Shown here: in pieces, positions 43,952 to 54,700 of the stretch
Numbering within the stretch: position 1 is the stretch's first letter
Layout of the letters: the number at the start of each line of letters is the position of its first letter
From: Thermobifida fusca NBRC 14071 = JCM 3263
Lineage (GTDB): Bacteria; Actinomycetota; Actinomycetes; Streptosporangiales; Streptosporangiaceae
Length of the DNA: 64,000 bases
Assembly (NCBI RefSeq): GCF_001592045.1
Contig: NZ_BCWB01000033.1
Location: 1-64,000 of the forward strand
Reading direction: 5' to 3'
Program-made: the position numbers and the translations under genes
The notes under the pieces: generated by a model
What the model saw: only the letters and a program-made list of their open reading frames with translations
Database searches by the model: none
Told to the model about the DNA's origin: nothing

Positions 43952-44032
43952 TGAAATACCAGGGGGTTCCCTGACCCGCCCTCAGGGAGCTCCCTACCCC
44001 GGCTTCGGAACTACCCGCATGAGCCCGGGAAC

Positions 44033-44070
44033 ACGTAAGGCCCCGGCCGAGTCGGTCCGGGGCCTTACGT
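44033..44070 (-). terminator. Terminator downstream of the kgd operon
   Basis: ACGTAAGGCCCCGG (44033-44046), 10-nt loop, CCGGGGCCTTACGT (44057-44070). Perfect 14-bp stem, 13 bp after the DUF6104 stop. Confidence 0.75.
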
Positions 44071-44083
44071 CGACGATGTCGCG

Positions 44084-44260
44084 CTACTCGTCGTCTTCGT
44101 CGCTGCGGGCCAGCCACGTGGCCAGCCGGTCAACAGCGGTCTCGAACTCCGGGTTCAAGTCGGTGAAGATGCGCAGTTGCTCGGCGAGCCACGCCAACGT
44201 GACTTCCTCCTCACCGCGGCGCTTCTCCAACTCCTCGATACCGCGATCGGTGAAGTACAT
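44084..44260 (-). CDS. DUF6104-type small actinobacterial protein
   Basis: A 58-residue protein starting MYFTDRGIEELEKRRGEEEV and rich in Glu, helical throughout, ending in an acidic tail. It matches the DUF6104 small proteins I recall from Streptomyces, always near kgd. ATG 44260 follows GGCGAGG by 5 nt. It starts 13 bp after the kgd stop on the same strand, so both are probably one operon. Function unknown. Confidence 0.78.
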   Translation of the reverse strand: MYFTDRGIEELEKRRGEEEVTLAWLAEQLRIFTDLNPEFETAVDRLATWLARSDEDDE

Positions 44261-44273
44261 CGGTACCTCGCCT

Positions 44274-47200
44274 CTACTCGGTCGGCGGGAAGACCGTGTT
44301 CACCAGGGCCTGCTGCTCCACCTCGTGCCGCTTGGCGGAACCCGTGGCAGGAGAGGAGCTCGCCGAACGCGAGATCCGGGTGAACGGACGGTCGAGCTGC
44401 TCGGCGAAGACCAGCGCCACAAACGGCCACGGCCCCATGTTCGCCGGCTCCTCCTGCACCCACAGCACCTCGCCCGCGTTGGGGAACGACCGGAGCTGCT
44501 GGCGGATCTCGTCGATCGGCAGCGGGTAGAGCCGCTCCACCCGGATGATCGCGGTGTGCTGGTCACCGGTCCGCTTCCGGGCCGCGTCCAGCTCGTAGTA
44601 GATCTTGCCCGCGCACAGGATCACCCGCCGCACGTCCTCCGGAGCGATGCCGCTGGTGTCCGGGATGAGCGGACGGAACGATCCGGAGGTGAACTCCGAC
44701 ACCGCCGACACGGCCGCCTTGTGCCGCAGCATCGACTTGGGCGTGAACACGATCAGCGGGCGCCGGTACGGCGACTTCACCTGCCAGCGCAGCAAGTGGA
44801 AGTAGTTCGCCGGCGTGGTCGGGATGGTGACCGTCATGTTCTCCTGCGCGCACAGTTGCAGGAAACGCTCGATGCGCGCCGAGGAGTGGTCCGGCCCCTG
44901 GCCCTCGTAGCCGTGCGGCAGCAGCAGGGTCACGCTCGACTTCTGGCCCCACTTCTGCTCGCCCGAGCTGATGTACTCGTCGATGACGGTCTGGGCGCCG
45001 TTGACGAAGTCACCGAACTGGGCCTCCCAGGCCACCAGGGCGTCCGGACGCTCCAAGGAGTAGCCGTACTCGAAGCCCAGGGCCGCGTACTCGCTCAGCA
45101 GCGAGTCGTGCACGTGGAACTTGGCGGTGCCCCGGTCGAAGACCTTGAGCGGGGTGTACTCCTCGCCCGTCTTGCGGTCCACGAGGACGGCGTGCCGCTG
45201 GCCGAACGTACCGCGGCGGCTGTCCTGGCCGACCAGGCGCACCGGGTGGCCGTCGATCAGCAGCGAACCGAACGCCAGCGTCTCGGCCATCGCCCAGTCG
45301 ATCGCGTTCTCCTCGACCATGCGGACCCGCCGCTGCAGTTGCGGCAGCAGCCGCGGATGCACGGTGAAGCCCTCGGGGAACGTGACCTGGGTCTCTGCCA
45401 CCCGCTTGATGACCTCTTCGCTGACCGCGGTCGGGGTCGCGGAGTGGTCGATCGGGGCCTCGGTGAACACCTCGGGCTTGATGACCGAACCCGGTTCGAT
45501 CGGCTTCTTGGCGGCCTCGCGGGTCTCGGCGAAAGCGCGCTCCAACTGCTCCTGGTAGTCGCGCAGCGCCTCCTCGGCCTCCTCCAGCGTGATGTCGCCG
45601 CGGCCGATCAGCGCCTCGGTGTACAGCTTCCGGGTGGACCGCTTGGCGTCGATGATGTCGTACATCAGCGGCTGGGTGAACGAGGGGTTGTCCGCCTCGT
45701 TGTGCCCGCGCCGCCGGTAGCAGACCAGGTCGATGACGACATCCTTGTTGAACTCCTGGCGGTAGGCGAACGCCAGCCGTGCCACCCGCACCACAGCCTC
45801 CGGGTCGTCCCCGTTGACGTGGAAGATCGGCGCCTGCACCATGCGGGCCACGTCCGTCGCGTACACGCTGGAGCGGCTGTCCTTGGGCGAGGTCGTGAAC
45901 CCGACCTGGTTGTTGACGATGATGTGGATGGTGCCGCCGGTGCGGTAGCCGCGGAGCTGCGACAGGTTGAGGGTCTCGGCGACCACACCCTGGCCCGCGA
46001 ACGCGGCGTCGCCGTGGATCAGGATCGGCAGGACCGTGAAGCCCGTGGCCCCCTTGTTGAGGATGTCCTGCTTGGCCCGCACGATACCTTCGGCGACCGG
46101 GTTGACCGTCTCCAGGTGGCTCGGGTTGGCCGCCAGGCTGATCGCGATCTTCTCGCCGGTGATCGTGGTGAAGGTGCCCTCGGTACCGAGGTGGTACTTG
46201 ACGTCACCCGAACCGTGGGCGCTGCGCGGGTCGAGGTTGCCTTCGAACTCGCCGAAGATCTGCGCGTAGGACTTGCCGCAGATGTTGGCCAGCACGTTGA
46301 GGCGGCCGCGGTGGGCCATACCGATGACGACCTCGTCCAACTGGGCTCGAGCCGCCTTGGTGATCACCCCGTCCAGCAGCGGGATCAGCGATTCTCCGCC
46401 CTCCAGGGAGAAGCGCTTCTGGCCCACGTACTTGGTCTGCAGGAAGGTCTCGAACGCCTCAGCGCTGTTGAGCAGCTTCAGGATGTGCAGTTGCTCTTCC
46501 CGGCTGAGCTTCTCCGGCTCCCGCTCCACCCGGGCCTGGATCCACTCCCGCTCCTCAGGGCTTTGGATGTGCATGTACTCAATGCCCACGGTGCGGCAGT
46601 AGCTGTCCCGCAGGATCCCCAGGATCTCGCGGAGCTTCATCACCGGCTTGCCGCCGAAGCCTCCGGTGGGGAACTCGCGGTCCAGGTCCCACAGGGTGAG
46701 GCCGTGCTCGAGGACGTCCAGGTCGGGGTGGCGGCGCTGCTTGTACTCCAGCGGGTCCGTGTCGGCCATCAGGTGGCCGCGCACCCGGTAGGCGTGGATG
46801 AGCTCCTGGACGCGGGTGGCCTTGTCAAGCTGGTTGTCCCGGTTAACCGAGATGTCCTGCACCCAGCGGACCGGCTCGTAGGGGATGCGCAGCGACTCGA
46901 AGATCTCGTCGTAGAAGCCGTCCTCGCCGAGCAGCAGCTGGTGGATCCGCCGCAGGAACTCTCCGGACTCCGCCCCCTGGATGATGCGGTGGTCGTAGGT
47001 GGAGGTCAGAGTCATGACCTTGCTGACGGCGAGCTCGTTCAAGGTCGCCGGAGAAGCGCCCTGGAACTCGGCCGGGTACTCCATAGCACCCACGCCCAGG
47101 ATGGTGCCCTGGCCCGGCATCAGCCGCGGCACCGAGTGCACCGTGCCGATACCGCCCGGGTTGGTCAGGGTGATAGTGGTGCCCTGGAAGTCGGCCACGG

Positions 47201-47918
47201 TCAGCTTGTTGCTGCGCGCCTTGCGGACAAGCTCCTCGCAGGCGGACCAGAACTCCTTGAAGTTCATGGTGTCGGCAGCTTTGATGTTCGGCACCACAAG
47301 CTGCCGGGAGCCGTCCGGTTTGGCGAGGTCGATCGCCAGCCCGAAGTTGACGTGCTTGGGCTTGGCCACGGCGGGCTTGCCGTCGATCTCGGTGTAGGAG
47401 TAGTTCATCACCGGGACCGACTCCAGCGCCTTGACCATGGCGTAGCCGATCAGGTGGGTGAAGGAGACTTTGCCTCCCCGCGCGCGCCGCAGGTGGTTGT
47501 TGATCACGATGCGGTTGTCGAACAGGAGTTTCACCGGCACCGCGCGCACGCTTGTGGCGGTAGGCAGGGTGAGGCTGGACTCCATGTTCGCGGCGGTACG
47601 GGCCGATGCACCACGCAGCCGTTCCTGGGACACCGCGAGTGCATCGTCAGAGCCGTCGGGGGTGGTGGCTGTGGCGGGCCGGGCGGCCGCCTTCGATGCC
47701 GCGGCTCTGACCGCGCCGCCAGCACCGTTGCCGGCTACGGTGCTCTTAGCAGGGGAGGTTGACCCGTCGGCGGCGGTTCCGGACTTGTAGTCCGCGAAGA
47801 AATTCCACCATGCCTTATCAACTGAGTTGGGATCGGCGAGGTACTTTCGGTGAAGCTCGTCGACCAGCCACTCGTTGGGGCCGAAATCTGTCAGGGGTTG
47901 AGACGCCTCAGACGACAC
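44274..47918 (-). CDS. kgd: Multifunctional 2-oxoglutarate decarboxylase / dehydrogenase E1-E2 (Kgd)
   Basis: A 1214-residue protein of the actinobacterial Kgd/OdhA type: N-terminal segment [24 protein letters not shown], a Pro/Ala linker, an E2-like succinyltransferase domain (about 105-335) without a lipoyl domain, then the ThDP-binding E1 (about 370-1214). E1 motifs: [39 protein letters not shown] and [19 protein letters not shown]. Catalyses oxidative decarboxylation of 2-oxoglutarate with partner subunits. GTG 47918 has only a weak Shine-Dalgarno. A 170-nt leader separates it from its promoter. Confidence 0.95.
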   Translation of the reverse strand: MSSEASQPLTDFGPNEWLVDELHRKYLADPNSVDKAWWNFFADYKSGTAADGSTSPAKSTVAGNGAGGAVRAAASKAAARPATATTPDGSDDALAVSQERLRGASARTAANMESSLTLPTATSVRAVPVKLLFDNRIVINNHLRRARGGKVSFTHLIGYAMVKALESVPVMNYSYTEIDGKPAVAKPKHVNFGLAIDLAKPDGSRQLVVPNIKAADTMNFKEFWSACEELVRKARSNKLTVADFQGTTITLTNPGGIGTVHSVPRLMPGQGTILGVGAMEYPAEFQGASPATLNELAVSKVMTLTSTYDHRIIQGAESGEFLRRIHQLLLGEDGFYDEIFESLRIPYEPVRWVQDISVNRDNQLDKATRVQELIHAYRVRGHLMADTDPLEYKQRRHPDLDVLEHGLTLWDLDREFPTGGFGGKPVMKLREILGILRDSYCRTVGIEYMHIQSPEEREWIQARVEREPEKLSREEQLHILKLLNSAEAFETFLQTKYVGQKRFSLEGGESLIPLLDGVITKAARAQLDEVVIGMAHRGRLNVLANICGKSYAQIFGEFEGNLDPRSAHGSGDVKYHLGTEGTFTTITGEKIAISLAANPSHLETVNPVAEGIVRAKQDILNKGATGFTVLPILIHGDAAFAGQGVVAETLNLSQLRGYRTGGTIHIIVNNQVGFTTSPKDSRSSVYATDVARMVQAPIFHVNGDDPEAVVRVARLAFAYRQEFNKDVVIDLVCYRRRGHNEADNPSFTQPLMYDIIDAKRSTRKLYTEALIGRGDITLEEAEEALRDYQEQLERAFAETREAAKKPIEPGSVIKPEVFTEAPIDHSATPTAVSEEVIKRVAETQVTFPEGFTVHPRLLPQLQRRVRMVEENAIDWAMAETLAFGSLLIDGHPVRLVGQDSRRGTFGQRHAVLVDRKTGEEYTPLKVFDRGTAKFHVHDSLLSEYAALGFEYGYSLERPDALVAWEAQFGDFVNGAQTVIDEYISSGEQKWGQKSSVTLLLPHGYEGQGPDHSSARIERFLQLCAQENMTVTIPTTPANYFHLLRWQVKSPYRRPLIVFTPKSMLRHKAAVSAVSEFTSGSFRPLIPDTSGIAPEDVRRVILCAGKIYYELDAARKRTGDQHTAIIRVERLYPLPIDEIRQQLRSFPNAGEVLWVQEEPANMGPWPFVALVFAEQLDRPFTRISRSASSSPATGSAKRHEVEQQALVNTVFPPTE

Positions 47919-48097
47919 GGCGGAGATCGCCCTCTTCCGCAGCTCGTTTGTGTATGGGTGGTGAGACGGGTGTCCAGTCAGAGGGATGTGGCTGTACTCC
48001 GTATGACTGCACTAGGGCATGCCCAGCAGACCGTCTCGTGGTAACAGGCTACTTTGCCAGAGGCGCCTACGGCACCTCTAGCAGGGTGCCACGCTGG

Positions 48098-48126
48098 GAT
48101 ATACCTAACATTTATTCACAAATCAA
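48098..48126 (-). promoter_or_regulatory. kgd promoter
   Basis: Minus strand: TTGATT (48126-48121), 17-bp spacer, TATATC (48103-48098). Predicted 5' UTR about 170 nt. Confidence 0.65.
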
Positions 48127-48220
48127 GGGTAGCCCCAGATGGACAGGTCAGCAGCCACGTGCGGGGAGCGGATTCGGGCGGCGTTGTGTCCAGGATCCCC
48201 GCCTCTAATGGCGGCTAATC

Positions 48221-48236
48221 TGTGATCTGATTCACA
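48221..48236. promoter_or_regulatory. Perfect CRP/GlxR-type site
   Basis: TGTGATCTGATTCACA, all 10 defined positions of TGTGA-N6-TCACA. It lies about 95 bp upstream of the kgd -35, a long distance for class I activation, and 560 bp from the BlaI-type gene. Confidence 0.65.
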
Positions 48237-48796
48237 TTTTTGCACAGGGTGGAAGAGCTGGTCGGATCAGCCTCTGCGCGAGCCCGCCTCCGCTGCCAGA
48301 AGAGTGTCCTCGCCGGCCGGGAAACCCTGGATTCGGGACGGAGCCGGGCAGCAGAAGCATCCGGGAAACCCGGATAAAGACCCTCTTTCTCGGATGCGCT
48401 GCCCGACAGCGCATGCCGGACCGCGGACAGTGCGCTGCCCGCCCTATCGAGCCGCGACGATCGTCCCACAATCCGCATCCCGCAAACAACGGCGGAACAT
48501 CGCGCGGTGGTTCATCCCCGACGCGACACCATCGGCCCTGCGCCCCGCCCACGTCTGCGGTGCAGCCCGCACCACCCCGGCAGCGCAGTCGTCGCCCTGG
48601 CCCGGCGGTCCACCACCTCCACCTTGCGGAGACAACGAAAACGGGTTGCTCGGTCACGAAAACACCGGAGAGATCCCGGCAGCACGGTGAAAACGGCAGT
48701 GGTGCCCGAAAGAAAAGCACGGATCGGTGTGTTTCGCTGCGTTTCCCCCTACTTGAGAGGGCTCCGCTCTTAGCATGCTGCCACGGAGGTGGGGGC

Positions 48797-49177
48797 ATGA
48801 AGATACGAGAATTCGGTGAGTTGGAATCCGCCATTATGGACGCCCTGTGGAAAGCGGACCGTCCGCTTTCCGTGCGCGAAATACGCGAAACCATGACCTA
48901 CCGGAGGAATATCGCCTACACGACCGTCATGACCGTCGCGAACATCCTCGTCAACAAGGGGATCCTGGACCGCGAGAAAGTGGGGAGAGCATGGCGGTAC
49001 CAGCCCCGGGAAAGCCGTGAGGAGCACACAGCGCGCATCATGAGCGAAGTACTGCACTCCGGAGGAGACCGCGGGGCCACCATGATCCGTCTCATCGAAC
49101 AGTTCAGCGACGAAGAGATGACCCGCCTGCACGAAGCGCTCTCAGAAATGCGAATACGGCGGGGGATCGCCTCATAA
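48797..49177 (+). CDS. BlaI/MecI/CopY family transcriptional regulator
   Basis: A 126-residue winged-helix repressor (GELESAIMDALWKADRPLSVREI, then YTTVMTVANILVNKGILDREKVGRAWRYQPRESRE, the family recognition helix and wing). BlaI-type repressors control beta-lactamase, PBP2a or copper systems; no BlaR-type sensor protease is nearby, so targets are unknown. ATG 48797 follows GGAGGTGGGG. Promoter not found. Confidence 0.87.
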   Translation: MKIREFGELESAIMDALWKADRPLSVREIRETMTYRRNIAYTTVMTVANILVNKGILDREKVGRAWRYQPRESREEHTARIMSEVLHSGGDRGATMIRLIEQFSDEEMTRLHEALSEMRIRRGIAS

Positions 49178-49249
49178 ACTCCCGTGCGGGATAGCAGAAA
49201 ACCTCACGGTCCTCTCCGGAAACGGAGGAAAGCGGATTAAGGTAAGGCC

Positions 49250-50425
49250 GTGAGTGAACCCCTAGTAGCGCGGATGGCCGCATTCGGCGAGACCATCTTC
49301 GCTGAGATGACGCGGCTTGCAGAGCACACCGGCGCGATCAACCTGGGGCAGGGCTTCCCGGACACGGACGGGCCGCCCTTCCTCCTCGCGGAAGCCGCCC
49401 GGTACCTCACCGAAGGCGTCAACCAGTATCCCCCCGGGTACGGGCGGGAAGAACTCCGCACCGCCATCGCCGCGGACCGGCAAGAGCGCTACGGCCTTGC
49501 CTACGACCCCGCAACCGAGGTGTACATCACTGTTGGAGCCACCGCGGGCATTGCGGCGAGCATCCTCGCCCTCGTCGAACCGGGCGACGAAGTGGTGCTG
49601 TTCGAGCCCATGTACGACTCCTACTCCGCGGTGATCGCGCTCGCCCACGGAGTGCGCCGCCCGGTTACGCTCCGGCCGTCCCCCGACAACGGCAGGTACA
49701 CCTTCGACCCGGACGAACTGGCCGCCGCGATCACCCCCCGCACTCGGGCGATCATCGTCAACACCCCGCACAACCCCACCGGCACCGTGTTCACCGCCGA
49801 CGAGCTGGCGTGGATCGCCCGGCTGTGCCGAGAGAACGACCTCGTCGCCGTCACCGACGAGGTCTACGAGCACCTGACCTTCGACGGGACACCCCACCTG
49901 CCGCTCGCCGCCCTCCCCGGCATGGCCGAGCGCACCCTGAGCGTCTCCTCAGCAGGGAAGACCTTCTCCGTCACCGGGTGGAAGATCGGCTGGGTCACCG
50001 GACCCGAACCCCTGGTGCGTGCCGTGGCCACGGTCAACCAGTACCTCACCTTCACCGCCAACGGCGCCCAACAGCTCGCGGTCGCCACCGCGCTGCGCCA
50101 CGGCATGGACTGGGTCTCCGAGCAGCGCGACGCACTCCACGCCAAACGCGACCGGTTAGTGGCCGGATTGGCTGCCGCAGGATTCCAGGTGCACCCGCCC
50201 CAGGGCACCTATTTCGTGATGGCGGACATCCGCCCGCTCGGCTACGACGACGGCCTCACCTTCGTCCGCACCCTTGCCCGCCGCGCCGGGGTCGTGGCCA
50301 TACCGGCTCAGGTCTTCTACGCCGACGAACGCCACGGCCGCCACCTGGTCCGGTTTGCTTTCTGCAAACGCGACGACGTGCTGGACGAGGCAGCCGCTCG
50401 GCTCCGCGCATGGGGCGACCGGTAG
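49250..50425 (+). CDS. Class I/II PLP-dependent aminotransferase (DapC/kynurenine-type)
   Basis: A 391-residue fold-type I aminotransferase. Signatures: GQGFPDTDGPPF, YPPGYGREELR, NTPHNPTG, and the PLP Lys in SVSSAGKTFSVTGWKIGW (about residue 230, SAGKTF). Similar proteins act as N-succinyldiaminopimelate or kynurenine/methionine aminotransferases; sequence alone does not separate these. GTG 49250 has no Shine-Dalgarno; TAAGGT ends 6 nt upstream, so a leaderless mRNA is likely. Confidence 0.86.
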   Translation: MSEPLVARMAAFGETIFAEMTRLAEHTGAINLGQGFPDTDGPPFLLAEAARYLTEGVNQYPPGYGREELRTAIAADRQERYGLAYDPATEVYITVGATAGIAASILALVEPGDEVVLFEPMYDSYSAVIALAHGVRRPVTLRPSPDNGRYTFDPDELAAAITPRTRAIIVNTPHNPTGTVFTADELAWIARLCRENDLVAVTDEVYEHLTFDGTPHLPLAALPGMAERTLSVSSAGKTFSVTGWKIGWVTGPEPLVRAVATVNQYLTFTANGAQQLAVATALRHGMDWVSEQRDALHAKRDRLVAGLAAAGFQVHPPQGTYFVMADIRPLGYDDGLTFVRTLARRAGVVAIPAQVFYADERHGRHLVRFAFCKRDDVLDEAAARLRAWGDR

Positions 50426-51124
<699 letters not shown>

Positions 51125-51781
51125 CAGGCGTCCCAGCGGGAAGAAACCGGGCACGGCACTCCGCCCCGGAATGGATTTCTGCAGATTTCTCCCGAAACTG
51201 GGGGAGTCTGCGGTGGTATACACAAAAGTGCACCAGGCGCACGTCTCGTCCGTGCGTGCGGCGCTGGGAAGAAGAAGCCGCGTGGCCGGGACACGGGCCG
51301 CGCTGAGGGCGCTGACGCTAAGACCGTGGCGGGGACGAGAACGGCTGACCACCTCCACCGTGCTTCGTCCTAGGGTTTACGTACCATCCGGGTGAGACCT
51401 TCCGCAGCAGCACCTGTTCACTGCGCCGGACCAGCACGCTGCTCACGGACGGGTGAGGGAAACCGTTGAACGCTTGGGCTGGTGGGCCAATGAGAACAGA
51501 GCACGGTGACTTCGTGCACTTGCCGACGATGCACTGTATGAGAGGTGAGGTGTCGCTTCCTGTCCTACAGGAGCCCGGATTTTCTTCGACCTGACCATAA
51601 GCACATCCCCGGAAGTCCGCAGGAGCGGACGGGGGGCGGGTCCGTCAGTAAGGGCCGGTATCGTAAGGCGTGAGGGAGCAGGCGGCCCCCAGTAACGCCT
51701 GTCTCAAAACGACCCTTTCGTGAACCCATCGCCCCCGTCTGCGCGTCAAACCGTTAGCGCTTGCAATGTGTGGGAGCGACG
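51125..51781. other. Gene-free region upstream of the class A PBP gene
   Basis: About 660 bp with no convincing gene. A stem-forming segment near 51181-51211 (GCAGA with TCTGC) could end the methyltransferase transcript. I see no recognised riboswitch or clear promoter; the long stretch may be a leader of the PBP gene. Confidence 0.4.
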
Positions 51782-54700
51782 ATGCCAGGGGGCGACGAAC
51801 TGAGCGAGAGCAGTAGAGGCGACACCACTCCGCGCCCTGAGACCGAGGAAGCGACTGTCGCCGATTCTTCCGTAACGAACGACGATGTGAGCGTCGACGA
51901 GTCTGGCGTTGACGCTCGTGCTGACGATGTCGACGACGGGAGCGAACCCGAATGGTTCGCTTCCGCTGGGGAATCCCCTTACCTCGAGGCCAGCGCGTTC
52001 AAAGACAGCGGCAGTTTCTTTAGAGACAAGGTTGCCCGCAGCCTGGCCGAAGAGTACGGGATCGATCTCGACGACGCCGGAGACCAGGCCGCGGACTCCG
52101 CAGCCAGTAGCGGAGCAGACGGCCAGCAGGCCCAGGACGCAGACACGCATGCCGGGACCGCGTCTCCCGCCGAGGACACCGACCAGGCTGCAGCGGCTGC
52201 GGCTGGTGCAGAGGAGGACGAGGAGGCGACGGAGCAGCTCCGCCCGGCTGATGCTGTGGGCGGCGATTCTGGTGGTCTTGATGAGGCCACGGTGCAGATA
52301 ACCCCGACAGATGCGGCGGATGCGTCTGCGGTGGACGAGGAAGGGACCACTGAACGGCTCAGCCCGCCGTCCTCCTCCGGCCCCGGGGCAGACGACGAAG
52401 CCACCGAACAGATCAACCTGCCGTCGTCGGCCGCGGCGGACGACGAAGAGACCACGGAGCGGCTCAGTCCGTCTGCTGCGCGAGCGGGAGACGACGAGGC
52501 CACGGAACGGCTTGATGTGCCAGCCTCCTCTGCCACGGTGGATGCGGAGGAGACGACGGAGCAGCTCCGCCCGGCTGATGCTGCGGGCGGCGATTCTGGT
52601 GGTCTTGATGAGGCCACGGTGCAGATAGCCCCGGTAGGTGCGGTGGATGCGGAGGAGACCACCGAACGGCTCAGTCCGTCTGCTGCGCGAGCGGGAGACG
52701 ACGAGGCCACGGAACGGCTTGATGTGCCAGCCTCCTCTGCCGCGGTGGATGCGGAGGAGACCACCGAACGGATCAGCCCCGTCACCCCCACCGGTCACGG
52801 CAGCGGCGAAGAGACCACGGTCCAGCTCTCCCCGGTAGAGGCAGCGCAGAGCCAGGCCGCACCCTCCACGACCGACCCCTCCGAGAGCACCAAGCTCGAA
52901 ACCACCGCGGTCCTCCGCGAGAACCTGAAATCGCGGCTCCGGAAGCGCCCCCTCCGTCCGCGGTTCCGGAAGTCGGCTGCTGCCGCAGGCGGTGTGGGAC
53001 CCGCCAGTCCGCCTCCCCCCACCGCCCCGTCGGGAACCTCGCACTCCAGCGGCCCCGCGGAGAAGAAGGCACCAGCGAAGAAAACCAAGCGGAAGAAACC
53101 GTTGTGGTGGCGGATCACCCGCGCCGGACTGATCGTCATCGTGCTGCTCGTGGGGCTGGTGACCGGCGCATTCGCCTACGCCTACTCGATGTTCGAGGTC
53201 CCCGACGCAGCCCAGGCCGACGCGACTGCGCAGGGCTCCATCTTCTACTACGCCGACGGATCAGTCCTCACCGAACGCGGCGTCAACCGTAAACCGGTCT
53301 CCCTCGACGAGGTTCCCGAGCACGTCCAGAACGCCATCCTCTCCGCGGAGAACCGCGGGTTCTGGGACGAGCCGGGCGTGTCCATCACCGGTACGGCGCG
53401 TGCGGTGTGGTCCACCGTCACTGGAAAGCAGCTCCAGGGCGGATCCACCATCACCCAGCAGTTCGTCCGCAACTACTACGAAGGGCTCAGCCAGGAGCAG
53501 ACCATCGAGCGCAAACTCAAGGAGATCATCATCGCGCTCAAGGTCGACCGCTCCCAGAGCAAGGAGTGGATCCTGGAGCAGTACCTCAACACCATCTACT
53601 TCGGACGGAACGCCTACGGCATCCAGGCGGCCGCGGAAGCCTACTACGACAAGGATGTCGGCGACCTCACGCCGGATGAGGCGGCGTTCCTCGCCGCAGC
53701 CATCCAGCAGCCCACCAAGTTCGGCTTCGCGGACAGCGACACCACTCCTGAGATGGAGAGCCGCTGGCAGTACGTGGTCAACGGCCTGGTGGACATGGGG
53801 TCGATCACTGAAGCCGAGGCGGCAGAGTACAAGTTCCCCAAACCCCTGCCGGAACGGCCGCAGGACAACATCGACCTCAGCGGCTACAAGGGCTACATGT
53901 TCCAGCAGGCCATGAAGGAGCTGGAGGAGCTCGGCTACACCGAGGACAACATCAACCGGGGTGGCTACGAGATCCACACCACCTTCGACCCCAAGCTGAT
54001 GGAGCTGGCCTACGAAGCCGTGCAGGAGACCGTGCCCATCGACGACCTCCCCGAAGGGGTGCGGGTCGGGCTCAGCGTGGTCGATCCGAAGACCGGCGGG
54101 GTGCTGGCCTTCTACGGCGGAGAGGACTACTTCGAGAACCAGTACGACAGCGCGTTCCTCGGCACCGCGCAGGCAGGGTCGGCGATGAAGCCGTACGTGC
54201 TGGCCGCAGCCCTCAAGGAAGGGTTGAGCCTGCACACGGTGGTGGACGGCCGCGGCCCCCGGTACATCAACGGCACGCGGATCCAGAACGCGGGCAACGC
54301 CCCCGGTGGTCCGATGAACCTCATCCAGGCCACCGCGGTCTCCAACAACCTCGGCTACATCGACCTCGCTCAGCGGGTCGGACTGGAGAAGGTCGCGGAA
54401 ACCGCCTACGCCATGGGGCTGCCCGAAGGAAGCATCGACCTGGTGCCGGTGCTGCCGTTGGGCGCCAACAGTGTGAGCCCCACCGACCAGGCGGGCGGCT
54501 ACGCGACTTTCGCCAACGGCGGCGAACACATCGAGACCCACGTGGTCGCTTCCATCATCAACAAGGAAGGTGAAGAGGAACGCCCCGAGCCGAAACGCAA
54601 CCGGGTGCTCACCAAGGAGCAGGCAGCAGACGCCACCTACGCAATGCGCCAGGTGATCACCTCCGGTACCGGAACGGCCGCCAACATTGGGCGTCCGGCA

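Larger units (their letters stand above)
47919..48796. other. Gene-free region between kgd and the BlaI-type gene
   Basis: About 880 bp with no convincing gene. It contains the kgd promoter (48098-48126) and a perfect CRP-like site (48221-48236). Between 48240 and 48790 I see only small imperfect hairpins, such as ATCCGGG-AAA-CCCGGAT at 48359-48375. Confidence 0.5.

Noticed and set aside
48232-48894. Minus-strand reading frame spanning the region before the BlaI-type gene
   Set aside because: Antisense to blaI-like coding sequence; Arg/Gly-rich low-complexity product, no start signal.
51171-51395. Small reading frame in the region before the PBP gene
   Set aside because: No Shine-Dalgarno and no recognisable sequence; treated as intergenic.
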